A stretch of DNA of 64,000 nucleotides from contig NZ_JAFEUU010000004.1 of assembly GCF_017355885.1 (NCBI RefSeq), forward strand, positions 186,001 through 250,000, read 5' to 3'. Source of the stretch: Sabulicella rubraurantiaca (GTDB taxonomy: Bacteria; Pseudomonadota; Alphaproteobacteria; Acetobacterales; Acetobacteraceae). Positions 47,224-56,293 of this stretch are shown in pieces. The notes beneath the pieces were generated by a model. It did not search any database. It saw only the letters and a program-made list of their open reading frames with translations, and had not been told where the DNA came from. The translations under genes and the position numbers were made by a program. The stretch's first letter is position 1. Each line of letters starts with the position of its first letter.

Positions 47224-48098
47224 GAGGCGAGACGGGCTTCCGGCAGGGAAAGGGCATCCGCGAGGGCCCGGCGGACCATTACGGGCGCGACGCGGCGGCG
47301 GTACTCGGCGGAGGCGTGCAGGTCCGAGGGGGGATCGATCCCCTGCGCCGCCAGGGATGCGGCCTCGCGCAGCAGCGCTGCGCCCGGCACCTGACCTCGG
47401 AGCCGCGCCTCCGCCTCCCGCCGGCGGACGGGGCGGCTAGACGCGCCGAAAAGGACGATCCGCGCATCGGTGCAAGTACCGTCGGCGCCGAGATCCACCG
47501 TCACGGCGGCCCCGACCATGGCGAAGTCGCCGTCGCGCCGCGCCACTTCCGCGAAGCCGGCACGGCGCGAAGCTGGCCAAGCAGGAAACCGGATAGCGAC
47601 CAACAGCTCCCCGGGTTCGATCGCCGTGGTGAAGATGCCGAGGGAAAACTCCTCGGCCGGCACGTCGCGCCCACCACCAGGTCCGCGAACCTCCATGACA
47701 GCATCCGAAGCGAGGCAGACGGCGGGCCACTCGGCAGAGGGATCAGCATGAGCCAGGCTGCCGCCGATGGTGCCGCGCGTGCGGACCGGGCCATGTGCGA
47801 TGTGCGGGTAGGCAAGGCCGAGCAAGGGCACCGCACCGGCGATCGCAGAATTCGTGCCGATGCGACTATGCCGCACCAGCGCCCCCAGCCTGAGGCCTGC
47901 GGGCGTGATCGACACCTCGGACAGCTCGGGAATGGCGTTGATGTCCACCAGCACGCTGGGTGCTGCAAGACGCAGATTCAGTGCCGGCATCAGGCTTTGT
48001 CCGCCCGCCAGCACCTTTGCATCCTCATGCGCCGCGAGCAGCGCTAGCGCGCCTTCGATGCTGGCTGGCGCGGCATAGGCGAAGGGGGGCGCCTTCAT
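47220..48098 (-). CDS. FAD-binding subunit of the molybdenum hydroxylase
   Basis: A 292-residue CoxM-type subunit: AKVLAGGQSLMPALNLRLA and RGTIGGSLAHADPSAEWPAV are the FAD pyrophosphate and isoalloxazine loops. It passes electrons to the final acceptor. The ATG overlaps the stop of the Bug gene upstream, which links uptake and oxidation tightly. Confidence 0.93.
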   Translation of the reverse strand: MKAPPFAYAAPASIEGALALLAAHEDAKVLAGGQSLMPALNLRLAAPSVLVDINAIPELSEVSITPAGLRLGALVRHSRIGTNSAIAGAVPLLGLAYPHIAHGPVRTRGTIGGSLAHADPSAEWPAVCLASDAVMEVRGPGGGRDVPAEEFSLGIFTTAIEPGELLVAIRFPAWPASRRAGFAEVARRDGDFAMVGAAVTVDLGADGTCTDARIVLFGASSRPVRRREAEARLRGQVPGAALLREAASLAAQGIDPPSDLHASAEYRRRVAPVMVRRALADALSLPEARLAS

Positions 48099-49078
48099 GT
48101 CATCCTCACGCCGGTGATCCGCACGATCTCGGCCCAGCGCGCCACCTCGGCGCGGAAGAACTCGCCGAAGCGATCCGGCCCCCAACCCAACGCTTCCAGC
48201 CCTTGCGCGGGCAGGGCCGCGCGCAGCGCTTCGGAACTGACCGCCGCCTGCATCGCCGCGTTCAAACGCTCGAGGATCGGGCGCGGCGTCCGTGCCGGGC
48301 AGAAAGTGCCGAACCAAGCGGAGAAGTCGAAGTCTTGGTCGCCCAGTTGCTCGCCCACGGTCGGCAAGTTGGGAAGCAGCGCCACGCGCTCCTGCGTGGA
48401 GGCCGCGAGCGGACGCAGCGCACCGTTCGCCACATGCGGCAGCGTCGCCGGGATCTGATAGGAAAGCATGTCGATCGTGCCGTTGAGCACATCCGCCAGG
48501 GCTGGTCCGAATGCACGGTAGGGCACGTGCTGCAGCGGAACATTGTGCCGAATGCGAAGCATCTCGCCCACCAGGTGGGACGTCGTACCATTCCCGCCGG
48601 AGACGAAGGTCGAGCGGCCGCGCTGCCGGGCCCAGGCGAGATATTCGGGCAGCGTCGTCGCGGGAATACGGCTGTTGACCAGGATGATGTTCGGCGCATT
48701 CACCAAGTTGGTGAGCGGCTCGAAATCATTCAGCAGGTTGTAGGGTAGCGGGTCCGTCGCCATGGCGGCCGAGACGGCATGGGAAGCGACGGTGCCCAGG
48801 CAGATCGTGTGCCCATCGGGCGGCGCCTTGGCGACGAGGTCGGCCCCGATGATGCCGCCCGCCCCTGGCCGGTTGTCGATCACCAGGGGCTGGCCGAGGC
48901 GCTCGCCGGCCTGCGCCGCGACGATGCGGGCCAGGGCATCGGCGGTGGAGCCCGGGCCGAATGGCACCACGAAGCGGATCGGCCGGCTCGGGAAGCCATC
49001 CTGCGCGAAGGCCGGAGCAACGAGGCAAGAGGTCGCCGCCCCCATGAGGGTGCGGCGCGTGGTCCCGAAGCGTCTCAT
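48095..49078 (-). CDS. Bug/TctC family receptor
   Basis: A 327-residue receptor: twin-arginine-like start (TTRRTLMGAATSCLVAPAFAQ), FPSRPIRFVVPFGPGSTADALARIV, ENRPGAGG-type loop (DNRPGAGGIIGADLVAK) and HVPYRAFGPALADVLNG. It is the second gene of the seven-gene operon, so its ligand is probably the compound hydroxylated by the following enzyme. Confidence 0.88.
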   Translation of the reverse strand: MRRFGTTRRTLMGAATSCLVAPAFAQDGFPSRPIRFVVPFGPGSTADALARIVAAQAGERLGQPLVIDNRPGAGGIIGADLVAKAPPDGHTICLGTVASHAVSAAMATDPLPYNLLNDFEPLTNLVNAPNIILVNSRIPATTLPEYLAWARQRGRSTFVSGGNGTTSHLVGEMLRIRHNVPLQHVPYRAFGPALADVLNGTIDMLSYQIPATLPHVANGALRPLAASTQERVALLPNLPTVGEQLGDQDFDFSAWFGTFCPARTPRPILERLNAAMQAAVSSEALRAALPAQGLEALGWGPDRFGEFFRAEVARWAEIVRITGVRMT

Positions 49079-49098
49079 CGGCTTCTATCTCCCGGTCA

Positions 49099-49911
49099 TC
49101 ATGGGCGATCGCGCAGGCGGTCCATCAGGGCCTTCTCTTGCCCCCCATCGATCTCGATCATCGTGCCGTTGACCATGTGCATCAGCGGCGAGGCGAGCAT
49201 GGCAACAAGCTTGCCGCACTCCTCGCTTTCCGCGATGCGGCCCAGCGGGATCGAGGCCGGCGCGAGCTTGTCGGCCTCCTCGTAAGGAAGGCCCATGTCA
49301 CGCGACATGGCCGCGACCAGCCCGGCCCAGCGCTCCGTGCGAACGGGGCCCGGGTTCACCGCGACGAAGCTGATATTGTGCTTGCCGTACTGGCCTGCGA
49401 GCGCCTTGGTCAGGTTCTGACCGGCAGCATTGGCCGCGCCGGGAACGACCTCCCAGTAGGAGGGCTTCACGCCGTCATTGCCGATGAGGTTCACGACGCG
49501 CCCGCCGCCCTGCTTCACCATGATCGGCAGCGCGTGACGGAGGCAGCGGACGTAGCCCATGAACTTGAGCTGAAGCCCCTTCTCCCAATCCTCCTCGCTC
49601 AAGGTCTCGATCACGCCGCCAGGGGCCGAGCCCGCATTGTTCACCAGGATGTCGATGCGCCCCAGGGTCTCATGACCCTTGCGGATGAAGTTCGCCGCGT
49701 CCGCATCCTTGGTCAGATCCGCCGCAACGGGAACGATCTTACGGCCAGTCTCCGCCGCCAGCTCCTTGGCGGCCGCTTCCAGCACATCCGGACGGCGTGC
49801 GCAGATCACGACATCGCAGCCCTCTCGCGCCAGGGCGCGGGTGATCGCCTTGCCGATGCCCTCGCTGCCGCCGGTGACGAGCGCCTTCTTGCCGCTGAGC
49901 TCCAGATCCAT
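49099..49911 (-). CDS. SDR-fold protein lacking the catalytic Tyr-Lys motif
   Basis: A 270-residue Rossmann protein with the classical cofactor site GGSEGIG (14-20), ADLT and NNAG (91-94). Where the YxxxK catalytic motif should be, before the conserved NLTKAL helix, it reads PGAAN (157-161), and the catalytic serine position lies in NLIGN. The enzyme may have another chemistry or be a binding protein. The 20-bp spacing and same strand make it the first gene of the operon to 42578. Upstream lie two palindromic sites. Confidence 0.8.
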   Translation of the reverse strand: MDLELSGKKALVTGGSEGIGKAITRALAREGCDVVICARRPDVLEAAAKELAAETGRKIVPVAADLTKDADAANFIRKGHETLGRIDILVNNAGSAPGGVIETLSEEDWEKGLQLKFMGYVRCLRHALPIMVKQGGGRVVNLIGNDGVKPSYWEVVPGAANAAGQNLTKALAGQYGKHNISFVAVNPGPVRTERWAGLVAAMSRDMGLPYEEADKLAPASIPLGRIAESEECGKLVAMLASPLMHMVNGTMIEIDGGQEKALMDRLRDRP

Positions 49912-49954
49912 GAATCGTTTTTCCCTTTCGACGTTGCGCTCAGTGCGGCGCGAT

Positions 49955-49969
49955 TTGAGTGACGTTAAA
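49955..49969. promoter_or_regulatory. operator-like site, copy 1 (SDR operon)
   Basis: TTGAGTGACGTTAAA, 44 bases upstream of the SDR start. It shares TTGAGTGAC and TT-x-AA with the near-perfect copy at 58201 and TTGAGTG with the copy at 54638. Confidence 0.5.
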
Positions 49970-49974
49970 CACGG

Positions 49975-49989
49975 TGCAGAACTTCTGCA
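49975..49989. promoter_or_regulatory. perfect 15-base palindrome upstream of the SDR operon
   Basis: TGCAGAACTTCTGCA has perfect dyad symmetry around the central base. It lies in the 127-bp gap between livK and the SDR gene, five bases from the shared operator-like site, and may bind a second regulator or stabilise the livK mRNA end. Confidence 0.4.
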
Positions 49990-50038
49990 ACCGGCGCTGC
50001 GTCAGCAAGGAGCGAAGCGCCGGCCGCAAAATGGGCCC

Positions 50039-51172
50039 TCAAGCCCGCGCGTCCGCCTCACGCCCGTTGCGGATCTGCACGACAGGCGAGACCAGTGTCG
50101 GATCGCCGGTCTGGTCGAAGCGCAGCCGCCCACGCGTGCTGTCCATGTCGGTCTGGCGCAGCGCGTCGCGGATCGCGCGGCGGTCGGCGCGCCCTGCCCG
50201 CTCGATCGCGGCGTAGGCGGCATTCGCAGCGTCATAGGCCAGGGCGTGGGTGCCGTCGGGCACCTTGTTGTGGGCGGAGTGAAGCTCCGCCGTCAGGCGC
50301 TGCGCCACCGGGTTGCTCGCCGCGGTCGCGATGCTGAAGGGGGTGACGTAGGTGACGCCCTCTGCCGCCTGCCCGGCGAGTTCGACATAGGCCGGCACAG
50401 CATAGCCGTCGGAGCCGAAGACTGGCAGGTTGGACTGCATCTGCCGGAGCTGCCGCACAATCAGCGCACCTTCCGTATAGCGTGACCAGTCGAGGATCGC
50501 ATCGGGGTTCGCGCCGCGAAGCCGCGTGAGCTGCGCCGTGAAGTCGATGTCGCCGCGCGCATAGCGCTCCTCCGCCACGGTGCTCAGCCCCTTGGCGCGG
50601 GCAAGCTCGTTGAATGCCTCGACGCCGCCGCGGCCGAAGTCATCGTTCACGCAGATCGCCGCGAAGCGTTTGACCTGCGGGTGCCGCTCGGCGATGAAGT
50701 CCACGAGGTCAGCGACCTGCTTCCGGTCGGGCACGGTCGAGCGGAAGATCCACTCATTGCCAACGCGCGTCAGCCGCTGCGACGTCGCCGTGATGGCGAT
50801 CTGCGGAACCTCCTCCTCCCGGAAGACCTGCGAGGCGGAGAGGCTCGCGGGGCTGCTCACGCTGCCGAAGGCCAGCAGCACCCGGTCGCGCGTCGCGAAG
50901 CGGCGGGCGATCGTCGCCGCCTCCTCCGGCCGGCCGCCATCGTCGGCGAAGGTCACCTCGATGCGCTGCCCGCGAATCCCGCCCGCCCGGTTGCGCGCCT
51001 CGGTGACGAGTTCGATCCCCTCGCGCATGCTCTGCCCGAAAGCGGCAGCGCTGCCGGAGTAGGGCCCGAAGGCGCCGACCCGCAGGGGTTCCCCACGGCT
51101 TTGCGCGACGGCAAGGGCCGGTGCTGTGATGAAGGGGATGGAGGCCAGAAGGCTTCGGCGTCGGATGGTCAT
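50039..51172 (-). CDS. livK: branched-chain-type ABC transporter substrate-binding protein
   Basis: A 377-residue periplasmic receptor of the LivJ/LivK (Peripla_BP_6) family: signal MTIRRRSLLASIPFITAPALAVA, then LRVGAFGPYSGSAAAFGQSMREGIEL, and AGGIRGQRIEVTFADDGGRPEEA. In catabolic regions such receptors often bind aromatic acids, not amino acids. It is the fifth gene of the liv operon; the start overlaps the livF stop. Confidence 0.88.
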   Translation of the reverse strand: MTIRRRSLLASIPFITAPALAVAQSRGEPLRVGAFGPYSGSAAAFGQSMREGIELVTEARNRAGGIRGQRIEVTFADDGGRPEEAATIARRFATRDRVLLAFGSVSSPASLSASQVFREEEVPQIAITATSQRLTRVGNEWIFRSTVPDRKQVADLVDFIAERHPQVKRFAAICVNDDFGRGGVEAFNELARAKGLSTVAEERYARGDIDFTAQLTRLRGANPDAILDWSRYTEGALIVRQLRQMQSNLPVFGSDGYAVPAYVELAGQAAEGVTYVTPFSIATAASNPVAQRLTAELHSAHNKVPDGTHALAYDAANAAYAAIERAGRADRRAIRDALRQTDMDSTRGRLRFDQTGDPTLVSPVVQIRNGREADARA

Positions 51173-51930
51173 GGAGGATTCCCTTCCAGTGTTGAGGCGC
51201 CAACATGCTGGGGTTCGGAGCGGGCCCCGGCGCCGAGGTAGCTCGCCCTTACATCCGGATCGCGGAGCAGGCTGGCGGCCGCCCCCTGCGCGACGATTCG
51301 CCCAGTCTCCATGACATAGCCGCGGTCTGCGAGGCCGAGCGCGAGGTTGGCGTTCTGCTCCACGAGCAGGATCGTGATGCCCTCGGCGCGGAAGGCGCGC
51401 ACGGCCCGCGCCACCTCGACCACCATCAGCGGCGCAAGGCCGAGTGTCGGCTCATCCAGCATCAGCAGGCGCGGGCGCGCCATCATGGCGCGGCCGAAGG
51501 CCAGCATCTGCTGCTCCCCGCCCGACAGCGTGCCAGCGCGCTGCCGATGGCGGTCCTTCAGCCGAGGGAAGCGGTGATAGGCCGCCTCGAGCCCATCGCG
51601 CATCTCCGTCGCGCGGCGCCGCGCGTGCCCGCCGACGCGCAAATTCTCCTCCACCGTCAGCTCCGGGAATATCCGCCGCCCTTCGGGGACATGCACCAAG
51701 CCCTGTGCGGCGATGCGGTCCGGCGTCATCCCGGCGAGACTCTGGCCGTCGAACCAGATGCCGCCCTCCCTGGCCCGAAGCAGACCGGAGATGGCGCGCA
51801 ATGTTGTGCTCTTTCCCGCGCCATTGGCGCCGATGAGGGTGACGACCTCTCCGGCCCCGACCTCAAGCGACACGCCCCGCAGGCAGGTCACATCCCCGTA
51901 GCCAGCGACAAGGCCCTTGACGCTCAGCAT
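51169..51930 (-). CDS. livF: ABC transporter ATPase LivF
   Basis: A 253-residue nucleotide-binding subunit with Walker A GANGAGKST, signature LSGGEQQML and Walker B LLMLDEPTLGLAP. It overlaps livG by seven bases and livK by four. Confidence 0.92.
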   Translation of the reverse strand: MLSVKGLVAGYGDVTCLRGVSLEVGAGEVVTLIGANGAGKSTTLRAISGLLRAREGGIWFDGQSLAGMTPDRIAAQGLVHVPEGRRIFPELTVEENLRVGGHARRRATEMRDGLEAAYHRFPRLKDRHRQRAGTLSGGEQQMLAFGRAMMARPRLLMLDEPTLGLAPLMVVEVARAVRAFRAEGITILLVEQNANLALGLADRGYVMETGRIVAQGAAASLLRDPDVRASYLGAGARSEPQHVGASTLEGNPP

Positions 51931-52709
51931 GCCAGCGCCTCCGCGAGCGCATCCTGGCCGAGATACGCCTCGACCACGCTTGCGTCAGCCTGAATCTCCG
52001 CCGGAGTGCCGGTGGCGAGGTGCCGGCCATGGTTCAGCACCGTGATCCGGTCGCAGACGCGCATCACCACATCCATGTGATGCTCGACCAGGATGACCGT
52101 CGTCCCTGCGTCGCGGATGCGCGCGATCAGGCCCGTCAGGGAGGCGGCTTCCGTCGGATTCAGCCCGGCCGCCGGCTCGTCCAGCAGCAGCAGCTTCGGG
52201 CGTGGCGCGATGGCGCGGGCAATTTCCAGGAGGCGCCTGTGTCCATAGGCCAGCGTCCCGGCCACGTGCTGCGCGTGGGCCGCGAGGCCGACGAATTCCA
52301 GGGCCTCGGCAGCACGGGCCATGATCGCCCGCTCCTCGCGCCGCTGGCCCGGCGGGCGAAACAGGGCGGCCAGCACACCCGCCCTCGAATCCGTGTGCAG
52401 CCCGATGGCGGCATTCTCCAGCGCCGTCATCTCCGCGAAGAGCTTGAGGTTCTGAAAGGTCCGCCGGATGCCGAGGCGCGCGCGCTCCGCCCCGGCCAAG
52501 GATGTGATGTCCCGCCCCTCAAGCAGAAGCCGGCCGCCGCTGGGCGGAAAGGCACCGGCGATCACGTTGAGGAAGGTGGTCTTTCCTGCGCCATTCGGGC
52601 CGATCAGCCCGTGCACCGTGCCTGAAGCCACCTGCATATGTACGGCCTCGAGCGCCACCAAACCGCCGAAGCGGCGCGTCACGGCTTGGACCTCGAGCAG
52701 CGGCGTCAC
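51924..52709 (-). CDS. livG: ABC transporter ATPase LivG
   Basis: A 261-residue ATPase: Walker A GPNGAGKTT, Walker B LLLLDEPAAGLNP, H-loop VEHHMDVVM. The signature reads LAYGHRRLLEIARAI rather than LSGGQ, which is common for LivG proteins. GTG start overlapping the livM stop (GTGA). Confidence 0.9.
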   Translation of the reverse strand: MTPLLEVQAVTRRFGGLVALEAVHMQVASGTVHGLIGPNGAGKTTFLNVIAGAFPPSGGRLLLEGRDITSLAGAERARLGIRRTFQNLKLFAEMTALENAAIGLHTDSRAGVLAALFRPPGQRREERAIMARAAEALEFVGLAAHAQHVAGTLAYGHRRLLEIARAIAPRPKLLLLDEPAAGLNPTEAASLTGLIARIRDAGTTVILVEHHMDVVMRVCDRITVLNHGRHLATGTPAEIQADASVVEAYLGQDALAEALAC

Positions 52710-53635
52710 GGCGCGGCCCCGCGTGGACGGCGAATCGCCCCCCAGAGCCCTGCGAGTCCGCCGGAGCCGAACAGCATCAGGACCACCACCGTGGCACCGA
52801 AGACGAGCAGGCGGTAGTCGCCGATCAAGCGCAGCCATTCCGGCAGCAACACCACAACGGCTGCACCCAGCACCGCGCCGGCCGCGCTGCCCACGCCGCC
52901 GATCACCACCATGATCAGCACCTCGACCGACTTCCAGAAGGAGAAGTCGGCAGGACCGAGATAGCGGATGTGGTGGGCGAAAAGCGCCCCCGCGAGACCG
53001 GAGATAACGGCAGAGACGACGAAGCACTGGGTCTTGATCAGCGTGACCCGAAGCCCGCTGGCGCGCGCCGCGTCCTCGTCCTGGCGTATGGCGTGGGCGG
53101 CGCGGCCGAAGCGCGAATCCGCAAGCCGGCACAGTCCCAGCCAGACCAGCGCCGCGAGGCCGGCACAGAGCCAGTAGACATGAGCGGGATCACGCAGCCG
53201 CAGGCCGAAGAGTGTGGGGCGCGATATGCCCATCAGCCCGAGTGAGCCCCCGGTCAGCCACTCCTCGTTCTTGATGACGAGATAGGCGGCGATGCTGAAG
53301 CCAAGTGTCGCCACCGCCAAATAGGGTCCACGCAGCCGCGTTACGGGGATCAGAATGAGGCTGGAAGCACCGGCAGCCATCGCTGCCAGCGGCACGGCCA
53401 CCAAAAAGGGCACGCCCGCCCCGGTCATCAGCGCCGAGCCATAGGCGCCCACCCCATAGAAGGCTGCCTGGCCGAGCGAGAGCTGCCCCGAGATGCCGAG
53501 AAGAAACTGCAGCCCGAGGGCGAGGATGGCCGCGATCGCGACCGAGGTCATGAGATGAAGCAGGAAAGGGTCGGGTAGAACGAAGGGCAGCAACGCCAGG
53601 GCAAGGAATGCCAAGGCCGGTGCAACGCGGATCAT
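52706..53635 (-). CDS. livM: ABC transporter permease LivM
   Basis: A membrane permease of about 309 residues with 8-10 helices; LGLQFLLGISGQLSLGQAAFYGVGAYGSAL and RQDEDAARASGLRV (coupling loop) are family marks. An ATG five codons upstream (53650) is an alternative start. Overlaps livH by four bases. Confidence 0.9.
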   Translation of the reverse strand: MIRVAPALAFLALALLPFVLPDPFLLHLMTSVAIAAILALGLQFLLGISGQLSLGQAAFYGVGAYGSALMTGAGVPFLVAVPLAAMAAGASSLILIPVTRLRGPYLAVATLGFSIAAYLVIKNEEWLTGGSLGLMGISRPTLFGLRLRDPAHVYWLCAGLAALVWLGLCRLADSRFGRAAHAIRQDEDAARASGLRVTLIKTQCFVVSAVISGLAGALFAHHIRYLGPADFSFWKSVEVLIMVVIGGVGSAAGAVLGAAVVVLLPEWLRLIGDYRLLVFGATVVVLMLFGSGGLAGLWGAIRRPRGAAP

Positions 53636-54516
53636 CGCAGGCGCCGCCACAGCCCTGCCAGCCCCTGCGGCAGCACCAGAAGGATGGCTATCAGCAACAT
53701 CATGCCGATCGCATCCTTATAGGCGGATGAAATGAAGACCGCGCCGAAGGTCTCGATCAGCCCGAACAGGATGCCCCCGAGCATCGCACCCCCGATGCTT
53801 CCCAAGCCTCCGAGAGTGGCCGCGACGAAGGCTTTAAGGCCGGTGATGAAGCCCATCTCGAAGAAGGAGAAGAAGAGCGATCCGAGCATCACCCCTGCCG
53901 CCCCCGCCATGGCGCCCGCCACCGCAAAGGTGGCGGCCATGCTTCTCGACAGGTTCACGCCCATGAGCTGCGCAGCGTCCGGGTCCTGGGCCACAGCCTG
54001 CATGGCCAGGCCCGGTCGCGTCTTCGAAAGGAAGATCTGCAGCGCCACCATGATCACGAAGCCCGAGGCGGCGACCCACAGCAATTGCGGGGAGATGCGA
54101 ATGCCGCTGACCTCCACTGCGCCACGGAACATGTCGGGATAGCGCAGCGGCTCCGACCCCCAGCCGAGGCGCGCCGCGTTCATCAGGAAGATGGAGAAGC
54201 CGACCGTGGCGGTGATGATGCTCACCAACGGCACGCCGCGCCGCCGCAGGGTGCGGTAGACCAGAAGCTCCATCGCGCCCGCCAGGGCACCGCCCGCCAG
54301 CATGCCGACGAGAAGCACGAGGGCCGGGTGCAGGGACGGCGCGACCCAGAGCGCGGAAAGGCCGCACATGCTGCCCAGCATCATCACCTCGCCCTGGGCG
54401 AAGTGGATGATGCCGCTCGCACGGATGATCATGGAGTACCCAAGCGCCAGCAGGGAGTACACGCATCCAACGGCGACGCCGCCGACCGTGACTTCCAGCA
54501 AGGCGGTCATGTTCAT
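53632..54516 (-). CDS. livH: ABC transporter permease LivH
   Basis: A 294-residue permease: VGCVYSLLALGYSMIIRASGIIHFAQGEVMMLG at the N-terminus and the coupling loop AVAQDPDAAQLMGVN. First gene of livHMGFK, which is complete here. A start two codons later is possible. The divergent gap to the SnoaL-like gene has a copy of the shared operator-like site. Confidence 0.91.
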   Translation of the reverse strand: MNMTALLEVTVGGVAVGCVYSLLALGYSMIIRASGIIHFAQGEVMMLGSMCGLSALWVAPSLHPALVLLVGMLAGGALAGAMELLVYRTLRRRGVPLVSIITATVGFSIFLMNAARLGWGSEPLRYPDMFRGAVEVSGIRISPQLLWVAASGFVIMVALQIFLSKTRPGLAMQAVAQDPDAAQLMGVNLSRSMAATFAVAGAMAGAAGVMLGSLFFSFFEMGFITGLKAFVAATLGGLGSIGGAMLGGILFGLIETFGAVFISSAYKDAIGMMLLIAILLVLPQGLAGLWRRLR

Positions 54517-54637
54517 GTCTGGTGGTCCCAGCCCGCCCGCCGGCGCGCGGCGCATCGATGCATCATCGCGGTCACGTCCTCGTCGGGCCCTCGTGGCGGA
54601 GAGTATGGGCGCGACACCTTGCGGCCGGCAACTGATT

Positions 54638-54677
54638 TTGAGTGTGGTTGAAATTCCTGTCGGCAGCGGCAATGATG
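54638..54677 (+). promoter_or_regulatory. operator-like site, copy 2, with candidate promoter
   Basis: TTGAGTGTGGTTGAA (54638-54652) lies between livH and the SnoaL-like gene. On the plus strand TTGAAA (54649-54654) and AATGAT (54672-54677) with 17-base spacing would form a promoter for the SnoaL-like gene whose -35 overlaps the site. Confidence 0.42.
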
Positions 54678-54700
54678 ACCGAACCGCGAGGAGGAAGCAC

Positions 54701-55312
54701 ATGGACCAGGACGCGATCAGCCGGCAGAGGATCGTGGAGCTGCTCAACAACTGGGTCGTGTGGCGCGACGCCGGGGACTGGACGCGGTTCCGCAGCTGCT
54801 GGCACGCGGATGGGCAGATGTTCGCCACTTGGTGCCAAGCCCCCGCCGAGGAATTCGCGCGCCAGACTGAAGCCGCGTGGGACCGCGGGATCACGATCCT
54901 CCATTTCCTCGGCGGGATTTCGGTGGATGTGGCGGGCCGCAGGGCGGTGAGCCAGACCAAGATGACGATCAACCAGCGCGCCCCCGTGGGCGGCGTTCCG
55001 GTGGATGTCGTGTGCACCGGCCGCTTCTACGACTTGCTGGAGGAGCGCGACGGCAAGTGGGGCATCGTACTGCGCCAGCCCATCTACGAGAAGGACCGCC
55101 TCGACCCAGTGGTCCCTGGAACACCCGTGCCTCTCGAGCAGGACCTGCTTGAGCGCTTCCCTGCGGAATACCGGCACCTCGCCTATGTACAGACCAAGGC
55201 AGGCTTCACGGTGAAGACCGATATGCCCCTGCTCCGGGGCGAAAAGGTGCAGCGCCTCTATGCATGCGGCGCCGCTTGGCTGAAGGGCGGGGACCACGGC
55301 TGGACGGGTTGA
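54701..55312 (+). CDS. SnoaL-like/NTF2-fold protein
   Basis: A 203-residue cone-shaped alpha+beta-barrel protein: RQRIVELLNNWVVWRDAGDWTRFRSCWHADGQM is the helical start of SnoaL-like dehydratases and isomerases, and KWGIVLRQPIYEKDRLDPV the later strands. Members act as hydratases, isomerases or small subunits of ring oxygenases. GAGGAGG precedes the ATG. It is alone on the plus strand between two leftward operons. Confidence 0.75.
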   Translation: MDQDAISRQRIVELLNNWVVWRDAGDWTRFRSCWHADGQMFATWCQAPAEEFARQTEAAWDRGITILHFLGGISVDVAGRRAVSQTKMTINQRAPVGGVPVDVVCTGRFYDLLEERDGKWGIVLRQPIYEKDRLDPVVPGTPVPLEQDLLERFPAEYRHLAYVQTKAGFTVKTDMPLLRGEKVQRLYACGAAWLKGGDHGWTG

Positions 55313-55324
55313 GGCCCGTCCCCC

Positions 55325-56293
55325 TCATTCCGACAGCCGCTGCACCCTCCCCGCGCGGAGCAGGGAGGCCCAGCGTTCGACGTCCTCATTGAAATAGGCG
55401 CTGAAGCTCGCAGCGCTGGTCGGAATGGGGATCGCCCCACCTTGGCGCAGCCGTTCCTGCACCGGCGGCGTGGCGAGCGCGCGGAGGCAGGCCTCCTCCA
55501 GTCGGGCGCGGGCCGCCTGCGGCGTCGCCGCATGGACGAAGAAGCCGAACCACGTGGCAAAAGAGAATCCGGGCAGGCCCTGTTCTGCAATGGTCGGGAG
55601 GTCAGCAAACTCTGCCACGCGCTCGGCAGAGGTGACGCCAAGGCCGCGGGCCTGACCTTGACGCGCGCGGGCCGCGCCAGCGCCCAGAATGTCGAGCATG
55701 GCATCGAGGCGTCCGGCGATCAGGTCAGTGTAGATCGCCGCCGAACCACCTCGATAGGGAACATGGGTCATCTGCACACCCGCCGCCGCCGCCAGCAACT
55801 CCATGCCGAGATGCGTGCCGGTCCCAGGGCCGGAGGAACCATAAGTGAGCGGTCGCGCCCGTGCCGCAGCCAGGAACTCGGCGAGGTTTCGGATCGGGGA
55901 GTTCGGCGGAACGATCAGGATGGAGGGGATGGCACCCACCCCGGCCACGGCCGCCAGGTCGCGCACCGGGTCGAAGCTCAGCGACGCCAGCGAGACGGAG
56001 GAGGCGAGGCCCGAGGCGGTGAAGAGAAGAGTGTGGCCATCAGGCCGGGCCTGCTGCGCGACGTAGGCGGCACCAATATTGCCGCCGGCGCCGGGCCGGT
56101 TCTCCACCACCACGGGCTGGCCCAGCACCGCCGCCATCTCCGGCGCCATTGCACGGCCGAGCACGTCGTTGTTCCCGCCAGCGCCATATGGGACGATCAT
56201 GGTCACGGCCCGGTCGGGGAAGGCCAGGGCCGGGCTCGCCAACGCTGCGGCCGCCACGAGCGGCGTGGCGAAAAGAGGCCGGCGCGCGATCAT
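55325..56293 (-). CDS. Bug/TctC family receptor
   Basis: A 322-residue receptor: signal MIARRPLFATPLVAAAALASPALA, FPDRAVTMIVPYGAGGNNDVLGRAM, ENRPGAGGNIGAAYVAQQ, HVPYRGGSAAIYTDLIAGR. The start overlaps the stop of the cyclase gene (ATGA), so it is third in the operon Bug-cyclase-Bug. Confidence 0.89.
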   Translation of the reverse strand: MIARRPLFATPLVAAAALASPALAFPDRAVTMIVPYGAGGNNDVLGRAMAPEMAAVLGQPVVVENRPGAGGNIGAAYVAQQARPDGHTLLFTASGLASSVSLASLSFDPVRDLAAVAGVGAIPSILIVPPNSPIRNLAEFLAAARARPLTYGSSGPGTGTHLGMELLAAAAGVQMTHVPYRGGSAAIYTDLIAGRLDAMLDILGAGAARARQGQARGLGVTSAERVAEFADLPTIAEQGLPGFSFATWFGFFVHAATPQAARARLEEACLRALATPPVQERLRQGGAIPIPTSAASFSAYFNEDVERWASLLRAGRVQRLSE

